From contig OY987244.1 in assembly GCA_963920765.1 (NCBI GenBank), positions 14,696,501 through 14,760,500 of the forward strand: a stretch of 64,000 nucleotides of DNA, written 5' to 3'. Shown here piece after piece: positions 1 through 11,886 of the stretch. Positions within the stretch are counted from its first letter, which is position 1. Each line of letters begins with the position of its first letter. This stretch comes from Ulota crispa. Lineage: Eukaryota > Streptophyta > Bryopsida > Orthotrichales > Orthotrichaceae. The position numbers and the translations under genes are program-made. Under the pieces are notes generated by a model. The model did not search any database and had not been told where the DNA came from. It saw nothing but the letters and a program-made list of their open reading frames with translations.

Positions 1-2584
1 ACTTTATGGCTAATTTTAACAAACAAGATCAGCATGAATTACTCCTCCACTATTACTCCATTGTCTTTCCTCGCAATTTGTTTAGCTAGATGTTGGCTCT
101 CTACTTGCTGGTCTTTCCTTTACCAAATTGCTATATTCTAATATAACACAGCCTTCAGTGCTTACTTGTGATCTTCTATTTGCAAACCTTCAGCCGCTTA
201 GGCACTCCGTTGTTAAAATTTGCTACAGCCAAGGTTGATCTAATTTTGACTTCACAGCCTACCAAACTCCATCTGTCTTAGCTTGCATAGATAATCAATA
301 GAATTTTGCCCCAAATTATCCACAAAGAATATGTATGAATTTTCCGTTTGCATACCAGTGCTTCACCTTGCAGATCCTTTCAAATGCAGCAGTTAAAATT
401 CTTCTCACTATCTCATTCTCTTTCTTTCTTTTCTTTCACAATGTGTTACTTTGTATTTTTATTTTACTCTTATTGTTTTTCTTTTCTTTTCATAATCCCC
501 TCCAAATTTTTATTCCATTTTCACAATTACAAATTACAACACAACATAAACTCTCACATGGACGTACTTGCAAGATCACTCACAAACATGCAACAAAAAC
601 ATAACACAATAATATAATATTAATGTCAATAGAATTTGGGGCTTACAAAAATGCCAAATTTTTAATGTGTTTTCTACTTCCATTTATACTCTCCAAAGTG
701 AAAAGTTCCATCCTTTCCAAAGAATGTGACTTATCAATTTTTTTATTTACTTTTTACTTACTATTATATCTTTTTACTTAAAGCTATTTTTAATCTTTTA
801 AAATATATTAAAGTACTTTCTTCTTTCTTATTTCTTTTAAAATCTAAAGTAGTTCTAAAAGTCATAAAAAACTAATTAAAGCTTATACTTTAATTTTTGT
901 AAATTACATCCTTTGATTAGATCATAGAATTTGTGTAAGTCAAATTGACCAAACTTGATTTATTGCCCATATTATGTGACCACCTTTTAAAATAATTGAT
1001 AAGACAATGGCTTCATACATTATGTTTAGAGCATAATTAGTGGATTGCAAAAAAATGCAATTAATTTGGGAATAAGAGTGTTATCCTTTTATTTAAATCT
1101 TTTAAACAAAAAAATATGTGAAAGTGACACTAGATACAAAACACAAGACTTATTTCACCATTCCTCTTAATTAAGTAACCTTTATAATATTATTTCTTAG
1201 GCCTTGGGTTTTGTGGAAAAAGGCAAAGTTAGTTTCCAATGATGTTATAAACAAATGGTATTGAGATATAACAAAACAAACACATCATATAATACAGAGT
1301 ATAATAATATTTTTATAAAATGTAAAAATTAACACAGTAACATTTTTTCAATGCTTTCAATGCCTTTTACTAAAGATTTTTTAAACCTTGTTTGTTAAGA
1401 ATGGTCATCTTTTAGAGGCAAATCTTATAAAGGATAGATACAAATTGTTGAAATATTGTAAAGTATACTAAAATCAAATCATAGAATGAAATAATAGTTG
1501 ATCTAAAATCAATACATTAAAATGAAAATCAAACATGCATTTGGCATAACCAACCACATTCAACTTTTTAAAAAAATTGTTAGTTTTTTTTTCAACATAC
1601 ATTTTAATATAGATTTAATTTTTTGAGTAGAAGTACCTTAACCATTATGAAGTATTGTTAATGGATTTGAAAAATGTAAAAAATTCATCTTTCATTTGCT
1701 TTCTTAATTGTAGTAATTTGCATTGAACATTGACAATGATTGAAATATCATAATTTACAAGTGTAGGATTTGCTAAATTTATTTTTTGAAATGCCAAAAT
1801 CTCATTATTTAATGTCATCTGATTTGATTTTGTTAAATTTAAAGATAATGAAATTTTCTCAAATATGCTGTAAAATCAATATTTTCTACATGTTTCGTAT
1901 AAAGATCATTTATAGATAGAAAAAAATAATCTTCCACATGATCTAGGAATTATCCATGTTTCACTTTGTAAAGAGCCATAGATAAATTCACATATTTTAA
2001 TAAGTACTTGTCATCAATTTTTGTTACAAAATGTAGTGCTCATAATATATGCTTGTACATATTTCCTTAACAAACCTGTGTGCACATGCAAGAAGCTCGT
2101 TTTGTATTTAAATGATAAAAATAATATTGCACATTTGGATTATGACTATGTTCAAAAAAATAATAGATTTTATTCTTAAAACTTAAAATACAATATCTTT
2201 ATGTTTCATAGCTTTACTTTTCAACACTATGTTTTTAAATATGTCATCTTAACAAGTATTTGAGATATAATCATGATTTTTCAATAAGTTAATATACCAA
2301 TGATGTTGTGCTAAATCTTTTATATTTGTCTATATCACCTAATCTAATTTCTAAGGCGATATATATTTTCTTCATGCTTGTCTTGTTTTCATAATATTAT
2401 GACATGATTCAATTGCTGCATTTGTATTTTGGTTTGTGCAAAGAAACTTTTGTGTAGCTTTTATCCATATACTTGAAAAATAACATTTATAAATAAATAT
2501 TAAGATGTTTACATTTTTTAAATATGTGCATGTACAAGAAGACAATAATCAAATAAAAATGTGATAATTATTTATCATATTTTT
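1..2584. other. AT-rich intergenic DNA, no gene seen
   Basis: Very AT-rich sequence with short, low-complexity open frames on both strands. The longest frames (about 335-617) are T-rich and encode only phenylalanine/leucine-rich translations without recognisable domains. I see no gene, RNA gene or clear transposon terminus here. Confidence 0.6.
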
Positions 2585-3475
2585 TCATTGAAGTTGTTTT
2601 GAAGTAATTTTAGAATTTTCTTGTAAATAATTAAAAATTATTTGATTCAACTTAATAGTTACTCCCGTTACCATTTGCACATCAGCCTTTCTAAATGTAT
2701 TCATGTATATTATTTTACGAAGTTTATGCATAATATCTTGCCAACTTTTTTCCTTGATAACTTTTTTAAAAGATGGTTTAACCAAACGCTTTAAATGTGT
2801 CATAGACAAAGAATTATGACAGTATAATCTCTCCATATTATACTATGAAAACATACACAAGTAAATTAAATTAAACTTGAATATATTTTCAAACATGCAA
2901 AAATTCTATGATTACTTATATTCTAAATAAAAAACCAACAATGCCTTTTCAAATATAAGAAGAATAAATGACATAATAGATTTGCACAAAACAAATGATA
3001 ATTTATAGAATTTCAAAAAACAAAACTTAGATCAAGACCAGAAACAATTCATCAAATAGTATTAATCTCTACATCAACATTATCAACTATAAATGCATTA
3101 GGCTTCCATGTAATATACTATTTTTTCATTGTTGCATCAATTGCTTTTTATCATATTGCCATGTTTATTGCCTTTGCAATGTTTATTATAATCTATACAA
3201 TTGGAATGCCATTTGAAAACAAATCATAAACCATAAATATAAAAAGGTGATATTGCACAAGTTTTAATTAAAAATTTAACAAAAATAAGGTTATAATTAT
3301 CTAAAAATCACATGCTTGTAACTAACATCATCATTATAAAGCATGAAAATTTCACCTTATGTTTATTGGTGCCAAATATAGCATCACAAGCAATAATGTT
3401 ATTTTGTCCAAAATTAAATATTTTTTTCCATTGCCAAAATAGTTGAAAACTTAAGGCATGAGGTTGGTTACATAT
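2585..3475 (-). pseudogene. Decayed Mutator-like (MULE/FAR1-type) transposase
   Basis: Read on the minus strand from about 3475 down to 2585, scattered fragments follow the order of a MULE transposase. Near 3365-3440 the translation gives FWQWKKIFNFGQ followed by ACDAIFGTNKHK, resembling the first catalytic-Asp segment (D-x-T-F-x-T-N-K). At 3190-3255 comes YHLFIFMVYDLFSNGIPIV then a stop, resembling the Y-x-L-x-x-x-V-x-D...G-I-P-V-A-W segment. Near 3080-3110 VDNVDVEINTI resembles the D-D-A-D-x-E-I-N segment. The open frame 2585-2836 resembles the following C-x-x-H...L-K-x-L-x-K helix-rich part. The pieces lie in different frames with internal stops, so this is a dead copy. Fragments further upstream on this strand (to about 3990) may belong to it. 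Family assignment is by eye from motif order. Confidence 0.55.
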
Positions 3476-5818
3476 AATCAAATCCTTTTGGTAAAAAAAT
3501 TAAACTTATATTTTTACAATTCACATTTTTACACTTGTAATGTTTGAAATATGTTTTTGTTTAATATTTTGTACCACTTTGAACCATATTTAGTACATTT
3601 TTTATTTTTAAACAATTAACATGTGTTAAATTCCTTTCTTTATTTATGAACTTTAGCTTTCACTAGTAATAATTGTTGTTCCAAAATTTGTATATGCCTA
3701 AGTCTACAAGCTAGATGTTATTTATTCCATAGCTTTAAGTCTTAAAAAATTTATGCCGCACATTATATATATATTTTAATTGCACTTAGATCATAAAGGC
3801 CATGGTAAAGAAATGCAATTCTATCAATACGGCTATAATAGTAATAATAAATTTGTGCAATATGAGATCACAAATACAATTGTTTCACAAAAAACCTTGC
3901 TAAAAAATCTCTACCAACTTGAATCACTTTTATCACTAATTATTTAACATCTTTTTATAGTCTTGGATTTGTCTATTTTTGAAGAACCCCTTATTTAGCA
4001 TCTCTAAATCATCTGGTCCATATATACAATGATACATACAACACAATTGTGATTAAGAAACAAAGAAAAAAAAATTGCATCATAAAAATAAGAAAATAAA
4101 CACAAAAATGTAAAACAAATTGTATTGTTAAAAACGAATGTATAATACAATAATAGTTAAAAAAACACCATGATTACTTCATAAAAATTTGTTTTTAACT
4201 TGGTCAAAGTGTCAATTTTATATATTTTTTGCATGTCTTTATAAAAAGATGTTAGAGCTTTAACATTGTTGGCTTGAAAATGAATAAAATCATCTACTTG
4301 AGATTATAAGATATAAATTATTTTGACAACACCATTTTTATTGTATCCATGCTTTCTTTTAGCACTTTGCCAATCAACTGCGTTGTATGTCAATTCAAAA
4401 TTTGGATTTTGAAAGACCTAAGGTATATCTCCAAAGCTATTTGTATCTATAATGTCTATATTTAAAGTGTTTGATTATAATATTTGTGTCCATAATGTTC
4501 ATAATATTTGTGTCTATAATGTTCATAATATTTGTAATGTTTGTATTTATAGTTGTTGTGTAAATAGAGATTGCCATAAACAACACATTATGTAACTATC
4601 ACTAACATCAAATAAAAACAAAAACATACACCAAAAACATTTATACAAATATGCTTTCAATGATTATATTAGCAATATACGCACTATGCGTCAATCAAGC
4701 TATCTCTCACTATGCTCACAAGAAAATCCAAGAATATAAGAAAGAACAAGAAAGAAAGTTTATAATTCACAAAAACAACAGCAAGAGTTTTCTCTCTCAA
4801 ACCTTATAATACTTGACTTAGCAAAGAATGTCAAGTCAAGAAAAAAACATTCATTACTCACCAAATCCAAATTGGCCTCAAAATGAGATGTCAATTCAAA
4901 TGAGATGCTAAAGACCCTAGACTTTCCTAAATCAACTAAATACAAAAATCATCTACATAGTGAGCTACATTTGATGTGACATAGCCATGTTGTCACATCA
5001 CATGACACTCATAATATCCAAATTTATAATCTCTTTGTCAAAAATTTGCTAAATTCAACACAATTTGCATTAGCAAATTATAGTTGTAAAATACTGAGAC
5101 CACCATGTAAATGTAATTATTACATGTTCAAAAGCTATAAAACTTCAAAATTCTACTTTCAAGCTAAAAATTCATGCCTTAAGCTTGATTTCTAAAGTTT
5201 GATTTTTTTTTATCACATCTTCATGTTGAACTAGTAAACATATGCTTGGAAAATTGTGCAAAATACTTTACACACAAATGTGAGCACTCATCAAGAGTTT
5301 ATGAATAAGTAAATGCATACTTTAAAATTCAAGGATCTTTTCAATTATAGATTCTTTTAAATTAAAAAAATTAAGAAGATTTTTTATGAATTTTTGAGAA
5401 ACAAAACATTTCATGAAAAATCAAATTGCATCATTGAACAATCATTGTATACAAAATTGTAACTAATATCACAAGAGAAATGAAAAGCAGAAGTAATAAT
5501 CAATTTGAATAACTAAATCTTGAATTTAGATCTATGCATATTGAATGTTTTTAAATATTCTCAACTTTTTAATCACATAATCTAAATTACTTGAACATAA
5601 TAAAGAAAAGAAGAATTTGTGATTTTAACACACTTGAAGTTTTAAAGCATTTTGTACACAACTTCTATATGGTTTTGATGTTTTTGTATTAGTACAATTG
5701 GTATAATCTTAATTTAAAAAAAATTGTATTAAAGCAAACAAATCTTTTCATCTTCTAGTTTGGAGTTAAAAGCTAAGTAATCCAAAAATTTGTTGTTTGT
5801 AAAAACTTATCAACATAT
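3476..5818. other. AT-rich intergenic DNA
   Basis: No gene seen. The 3476-3990 part may be the remaining 5' portion of the decayed transposase on the minus strand (translation near 3800-3930 gives weak similarity only). A short 24-bp tandem repeat at 4477-4543 is listed separately. Confidence 0.5.
4477..4543. repeat. 24-bp tandem repeat
   Basis: Two near-identical 24-bp units (4477-4500 and 4501-4524, one base different) beginning ATAATATTTGTGTC, followed by a shorter third partial unit. AT-rich minisatellite of no evident function. Confidence 0.8.
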
Positions 5819-5950
5819 CACTAGAAGAAAAACATGTCCTAAACAACTGGTTCATAATGACTGCAAATGTCCTAAACGACTAAAATTGAGTCGTTTAGGA
5901 CATTTGCAGTCATTGCGGACCAGTTGTTTAGGACAAGATTTCTTCTAGTG
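5819..5950. mobile_element. CACTA-type miniature inverted-repeat element, copy 1
   Basis: A 132-bp near-perfect palindrome starting CACTAGAAGAAA and ending TTTCTTCTAGTG. The arms contain repeated GTCCTAAACGACT-like words. The CACTA...TAGTG termini match the signature of CACTA (En/Spm-like, CMC) transposons; the element is far too short to code and would be non-autonomous. No clean 3-bp target duplication is visible at this copy. Confidence 0.7.
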
Positions 5951-7322
5951 ATAAAGTACCATACATAATTTCACTAATGAATCTTTAATCCTTCGTTTAG
6001 ATTTTATTCAATTTGCTTACGCCCAACGTAGAAATCATCAAAGTTTTGAACCACAAACTTGGTAAGAAATTGCTCAAAATAACAACAACCAAAGCACTTG
6101 ACAATGAATCCAAATTCGAGCAAAAGTGATTCTACATAATGAAATGCTCATCATCCTACAACTTTTGATATGATGTAAGAATCAAGAGGTTAATGAAATT
6201 GGGACACTTCTTTTCAAATGTAGCGTTCTTATAAGCTCTTCCACATTATTAATTAACCGTCTTATTAGCATGTTTGCATATATATTTGATTTTACCTATT
6301 AATTTTTGCATTAATAAATGGGACGTTTATAATTGACACAAATCTTTTAATACTTTTCCATACACTTTGTAAAAACTAAAAATCTCATGTTCAACCTTTT
6401 TTTTCTCGGTTTGAAATTAAACTGTAAACCTAAATGTTGGGTTCAAAAACAAAGTATGGAATTTAACAAAAGGTTCTTAGTACCCCCAATCCAGCATGAC
6501 ATGATTCACATGGTCTCTTTTTTGAACATTAAGTCTTAAAAAAAGCAACAAAGAATAACACCTTATTTATTGATGATATGTCATATGGCCTCAATAGCTC
6601 CCTTCATAGCACTCCATATTGCCTTTTATGAATTTGTAGCTTGATAATAAAAACAAAACCACAAAATTTTAATCCACTTGGAATTGATAACCAAATTATC
6701 TTGAAACCAAAAAACCCTAATTCTAAATTTGTCTTTTTTCATAATATTTATTTATAACACTATTCTTTGAATATCATTGACTATTGTGCACAACACCTTA
6801 TATCCTCTATCCAAGTTATTACTAAAACACCATATTTCATGAAGTTTTTTTTTTGTTTTTTGTGATTTCCTTTTATGACAAGATATTTGTCATCTTCACA
6901 ATTCATTCTCAAAATCCCAAACTTTAAATCCCATCTCTTCTGTCACAGTAATTTCTCATGACACCATTTAATTGAATTGTAATGCATAAGGCCCTTAATT
7001 TGTAAGCATTATCTAGAACTTCCTAAGTACTTTTTTGATGAGATTTTTTGTATGAAGGAAAAGTAGGAAAAGCTTTAGGAGTAATTGAAAGCCTATAATT
7101 GTTGTAATGGTGGATGTTGTAAGATTTTATTGGCATTTACTAATTTTCACAAAAACTTGATTTTATTTTGCTCAATCAACATCCTAGAATGAAATTGAAA
7201 TCTTAATAGCTCTAATTAATTTTTTTTTATTCTTTTTCTTTTGACAATTTATAGGCTTGTGTTTATAATCTTAAATTTAGACCTCTAATTTTTCCTCTTA
7301 AAGAACAATTTATCCTCAAGTG
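5951..7322. other. AT-rich intergenic DNA
   Basis: No gene, RNA gene or clear repeat structure seen in this span. Confidence 0.5.
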
Positions 7323-7466
7323 CACTAGAAGAAAACAAATGTTCTAAATGACTTGTTTACAATGACTTCGAATGTCCTACAAAACTATATAGTGACTCAA
7401 TTATAGTCATTTAGGACATTTGGTGTTGTTTAGAACTAGTTGTTTATTGCATGTTTCCTTCTAGTG
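7323..7466. mobile_element. CACTA-type miniature inverted-repeat element, copy 2
   Basis: Starts CACTAGAAGAAAA and ends CCTTCTAGTG, 144 bp, a diverged relative of the element at 5819-5950 with the same internal GTCCTAAA-like words. It is flanked on both sides by GTG, a 3-bp direct duplication as expected for CACTA elements. Confidence 0.75.
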
Positions 7467-8131
7467 GTGTTTGTAGGTCCCTTCATGAATGTTGTGGTTG
7501 AATGTCAATCTCCAACATCATCTGGAGGTATTCATTAATAAAATACCCTTTAAAAGGCACTAAATTCCATATCTTGTTCCTCTTGCAATAAAAAAACATT
7601 GTGGCATTGACAATCACACTTGCTAATCAAGTTCTTTCTGCACCAAGCATGCAAAACATAGAAAAGCCAAATATACTACAAGCAAAGAAGGTGGATCCAA
7701 GGCTAAAATTGGTTCATCCAAGGGCAAATGAAGGGCTACAATTGGGTAGTTATAGTTGATCTTAATAAACTTGTTATATTGTAAACTTTATTCCTTCATC
7801 TCTTGGCATAAAAATGGAACATACAACTGAAGGAAAAAAAACATACAAATGCTAGAAGTTACGTCTCTTCATTCAACAAGTTTCATGCAATTAATTGCCA
7901 AATTGACAAACTTGGCTAACAAAACTATGCATGAAATCCATAAGAAACTTGTCTAAGTAAGTTTGCAAGTGCTACAAACTCTGACAGCATCATTAGAGCA
8001 TCAATGATATCAACTTCCAATTTTCTAAGCTAACAGAGAAGCGAGAACAGGTCCTAGCCAAAACAACATGCCATGTAATCGTAGCCAACTATCCACTATT
8101 TAGTCCACTACACTTGTATAAATAAGAAATG
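7467..8131. other. AT-rich intergenic DNA
   Basis: No gene or structured repeat seen. Confidence 0.5.
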
Positions 8132-8490
8132 ACTAGGGAGACACCCCTAAGTTGCTACAAAGACACCTCCTATAACCAACTTATTAAATTTGAGATTATT
8201 ATTACGTTGAAATATGAAAATAAAATCAAAACAAGAATTTTTAGCGCATATCTGTGTCTACAAGCGTTGCAAACATATAACAAGTATGTCTGTTAAACTA
8301 ATTACTCCCTTCATTTATAAATCTAGCTCTTGACCGTGTCACAAATGAGACATATTTGTTGTATGTTTGCAAATGTGGGCTAAAATATTGTTTTGATTTT
8401 ATTTCATATTTCAACATAATAATAATTTCAAATTTAATAGGTTGGGCTATAGGGGGTGTCCACATAGTAACTCAAGGGGTGTCTCCCTAG
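8132..8490. mobile_element. Inverted-repeat element with CTAGGGAGACACCCCT ends
   Basis: The left end (8133 onward) reads CTAGGGAGACACCCCT and the right end is its reverse complement ending at 8490; the arms extend over 100 bp each with moderate divergence and meet in a short central loop. About 358 bp, non-coding. Target duplication could not be identified, so the superfamily is left open; the GACACCCC words repeated within the arm resemble Mutator-type ends. Confidence 0.65.
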
Positions 8491-8507
8491 TTGTTTCCTA
8501 TAAATAA

Positions 8508-8802
8508 AGGAAAATTTCATAGATACCTTGAAGTTTGCAATATTTTCATAAATACACATGTTTTTTCAAAAAATTCACAAATATCCTTGGACTAAAATTT
8601 TCAAGCATTTCTTTGTTGTGCATGCCACTTCCTTCTCCATTTGTGCACACACTACTTCTTTCTTGTTATGCATGCGCACAAAAGAAGAAGGGAAGTGGCA
8701 TGCACAATAAAAAATGTCTAAAACCTATTTGTAATTTTTTTGATAAAACATGTGTATCTATGAAAGTATTGCAAACTTTAGGGATATTCATGAAATGTTC
8801 CC
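8508..8802. mobile_element. Mutator-type MITE, copy 1 (9-bp TSD)
   Basis: A 295-bp hairpin element. The left arm begins AGGAAAATTTCATAGATACC and the right arm is its reverse complement. It is flanked by an exact 9-bp direct duplication, TATAAATAA, at 8499-8507 and 8803-8811. A 9-bp duplication is the hallmark of Mutator-like insertion. Homologous copies lie at 28406-28722 and 61455-61757. The short open frame spanning it (8535-8807) is a by-product of the palindrome, not a gene. Confidence 0.85.
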
Positions 8803-8811
8803 TATAAATAA

Positions 8812-10200
8812 TTGACTTTGTAGCAATGTTGCACTATACACTAGTTGGTTTTTTTGTTGTAAAACCCAAACAATTACTGTACCAAAGTATTGATAGCAAA
8901 ACTTCACATAACAATATCACCTTGATTGTTTCCTTCAAAATCTCTTCAAAGTGCTCTAATTCTTTTCAATTCTTGAACTTTGCATAGATGTGTGTTTGGT
9001 TACTCATATCCCCAACCCATATTGTATTGCCCGTCTATCTACCTTCCTTATTGTTGGCAAGCTAATGTGCATTGCCGCTTCAACTAGTACATATAAGTTT
9101 CAACCATTTCAACATAGTTTTGCTTCCAATGTCGTTATGAGCCTAGTTTGCATTTACCTACTCATGCAATTGCATATCCTTAACAACTAATCTTTAGTCA
9201 TTATTAGCATCATCTTGCTCACAGAAATCACAAACCAAGAGGATCACCAGAAAGCAGGTGCATTAGATGCTTGTAAAAAATTACATGATAAGTAAGCATA
9301 TCAAAAACATACATTAACATAGTTAACAATATATATGAGTCTTTACACCTAAACTTTTTGAACTTTGGCAACTCTATTAAAATTTTTCCCAAAAGAATAA
9401 TCACCCCTTCTAAATTACATAGTGTTCATTCATTATATATGATTATGATTGTTATTGAGAATTGTATAATGATATTTTGCTTCCTAATCGTTTTAACGCT
9501 TTAAGTAATAATTTAAAAATCTCCTACCTCTACTTCTGGTAAAATACAAAATGCTTATGTTTCCAAAGAAAGCAAAAACAAGAGTAGCTAAAAAAAATAC
9601 TTACTCAGTTCTACTAATACATCTAACACCACCAAGCAAGTTATACTGACATGTTGTGACATCAACTGAAACAACTATTGCACTTTGAAATTGACATGAT
9701 TGGAATCTTTTGTAAAGTTTGGTTGATCAGAATTGCTTGCCATCAAGATTTCTTTCTACTACCAAATAATAAACAGTTTAAATATCTTTTGTCCATATTG
9801 CAAACAACATGTGATATTATGGAATTGTAGTTCATTTTCTACAACAAATTATATTTAATACTACAGCTAAATAATGCTTTTTTATCTAATATTTGTGATA
9901 AAATAATGTGCTTGCTTATACTTTAACTATCAAAAATAAGTGGTGAATTACAAAAACTGAACAAATTCTGTTTGACTTTTACTAATTTCAAGCCTAAATA
10001 AATTTAAAAGCAACTCATGCTACCTCCGAATTTGCAAAGAGTGAAACTAAATTTGACAAATTTCATGAAAAGTATTTGAAACGTTCCAATAAGAAACTCG
10101 AAAATGAAAAAGTCATCACCTAAAATTTAAGGAGTTGTTTCAGGAAATATTACCACAAATCAAGTAAGCTTATTGGCTTTCAAAGAGTACTTTCTAAACT
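8812..10200. other. AT-rich intergenic DNA
   Basis: No gene or clear repeat is seen. Base composition changes abruptly to GC-rich at about 10,200, where the EAF1-like gene region begins. Confidence 0.5.
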
Positions 10201-10360
10201 GTTCATTTTTAGCATGGGAACTTGGGGGCTACCAACGCGGGCATGCACCGCACGAACAGGGTGTCAACCCCGCGACGGATACGCATCGCCAGGGGAGCCG
10301 GGTATGAAGGGGAGCAGCGAAGGGAAGGCCGCGGGGGCAGTGGGAAGAGAGACGACGGAG

Positions 10361-10392
10361 GTGAGAGAGAGAGAGCGAGGGAGAGAGAGAGC
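10361..10392 (+). promoter_or_regulatory. GA-repeat tract upstream of EAF1-like gene
   Basis: An almost pure (GA)n tract interrupted by CGAGG. GA repeats near plant promoters are typical binding targets of BBR/BPC factors. The position, in the first 200 bp of the GC island and ahead of the coding exons, fits a promoter or early leader element. Function is inferred. Confidence 0.4.
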
Positions 10393-11886
10393 ACGCAGCA
10401 ACAGCAACATCGACAGCAGCGGCAAAAACACAAAACGCACACCACAACAACAACAAAGCTTTGACTAGAAGCGGCGAAGGCCCGACCACAATTGGCCCCG
10501 CCATGGCCCTGCCCTCCCTCGCCACGCCGCGGCAGCTGGAATTCGCTCTTCTCCTCCGAAAAACCCCTCCCGCATGCCCCTAATTTTCCCCCAAAACCCC
10601 GCCGCGGAGCGCGCGCTCTTCGTCCCCTGGCGGGCTCGTCGTCGTCCGATTCCCATGGGGTCCGTGTCGCGCCTGCGGGATTGCGCGCCCTGCGTCCACC
10701 TCCGGTTCAATCTCGCCTCGCCCGCAGGTACGTCGGGCTGCTTCCAGGATTGTTGATTTTACGTTTTAGGTTTCTAGGGTTCGGGTGGGGTTTCGTTGGG
10801 GCGCGTGAATTTGGGTTCGGTCGGGGGCAATTTCGGGGGGCGAGACAGTTCGCGATCCCCTGGAACGCTTGGGAATCGAGACGGATTGCGGTGGAGTGCG
10901 GGCGTGGAGTGTGACGACGATGGATCTCTCTGTGTGTGCGTGAGCGTGTGTATTTTTGCTGTTTCGATTTCTGGATGAGGCGGGGTTCCGCGTGGCATTC
11001 GTGAATTGACGTTTCTGCTTATCTCACGATGATCGTTCCGGGAAGGAGGAATTTGATTCGTGATCGAGCGGAAACTAGTGGTGGTGGTGGTGGTGTCTAG
11101 GTCAGTCGGGACAGAGTAGGGTTTTTTTCTTTTTTTCTTTTTTTCTATTTTTCGATTTTGGAATTTGGTTTCTAGATGCTGTGATGATTTTTATCATGGA
11201 TTTGAATGTGCCAGCGAGCATCGGGTGATTGCTTTTCGCGCTCTGCATCAGTTGTGGTACTCGGTTCCAATTAGGGAATTTAGCTAATGTGGCGATTGCT
11301 GCTCGACTCCATGTCACTTGTTCGATCCGTGTTTCCCTTGGGGACTTCCGAGGGTTGTGGTCCGTCGTGAGGACGTCTGCCCTGCGGAGACCCATCCATT
11401 TTCGAGGTGCACTGCATCTCAGAGCGTGTAGCATGTCAAATGCATTAAGTGCAGCCCTGTGAATTGTGATGATATTGTGGGGGTAATTATTTCGAATGTA
11501 ACGGGATTGGGCTTTGCTCTCGGGCGGCGTCTGAGAATACATGCAGCGCCGTTGGGCATTCATGGAGCTGAGGACCCGAGCATAGATTTTCTAGCGAGTT
11601 CTATGCAGTGGTCGTCCTGAACGCTACGGAGTTTTGGTGGAAATTGGAGCTCCAGGTGGATTTGAGTCGTTAGAGATGTGATTTTGGGGATTTTGAACGT
11701 GCGTTGTTGCTCGCAGCGTGGGACGCGGTGGACGATTTGTGAGACCGGCAATGGCTGGCCACATCAAATAACAGGTAGGAGAAGAAAAGCGTAGGAAGGG
11801 TGGTGACAGCAGGAAGAGGAGGGATTGAGAAGGCCCCTGATGTACGCCGGGGTGTTGAGAGGCCCGTGGATGCGGAGCCGTGTCCC
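10393..11886 (+). other. Probable promoter and 5' leader of the EAF1-like gene
   Basis: GC-rich sequence of the same composition as the gene that follows. A good donor (GCAG/GTACGT, GT at 10728) and a possible acceptor (GCTCGCAG ending 11716) suggest a leader intron of about 1 kb. Several ATGs with short frames occur upstream of the chosen start, so the leader might carry upstream ORFs. A (GTG)n run sits at about 11081-11096. Splicing here is inferred and transcript ends are not known. Confidence 0.4.

Noticed and set aside
8535-8807. Small frame across the Mutator-type MITE
   Set aside because: Created by the palindromic element; the same peptide pattern is not conserved in the other copies.
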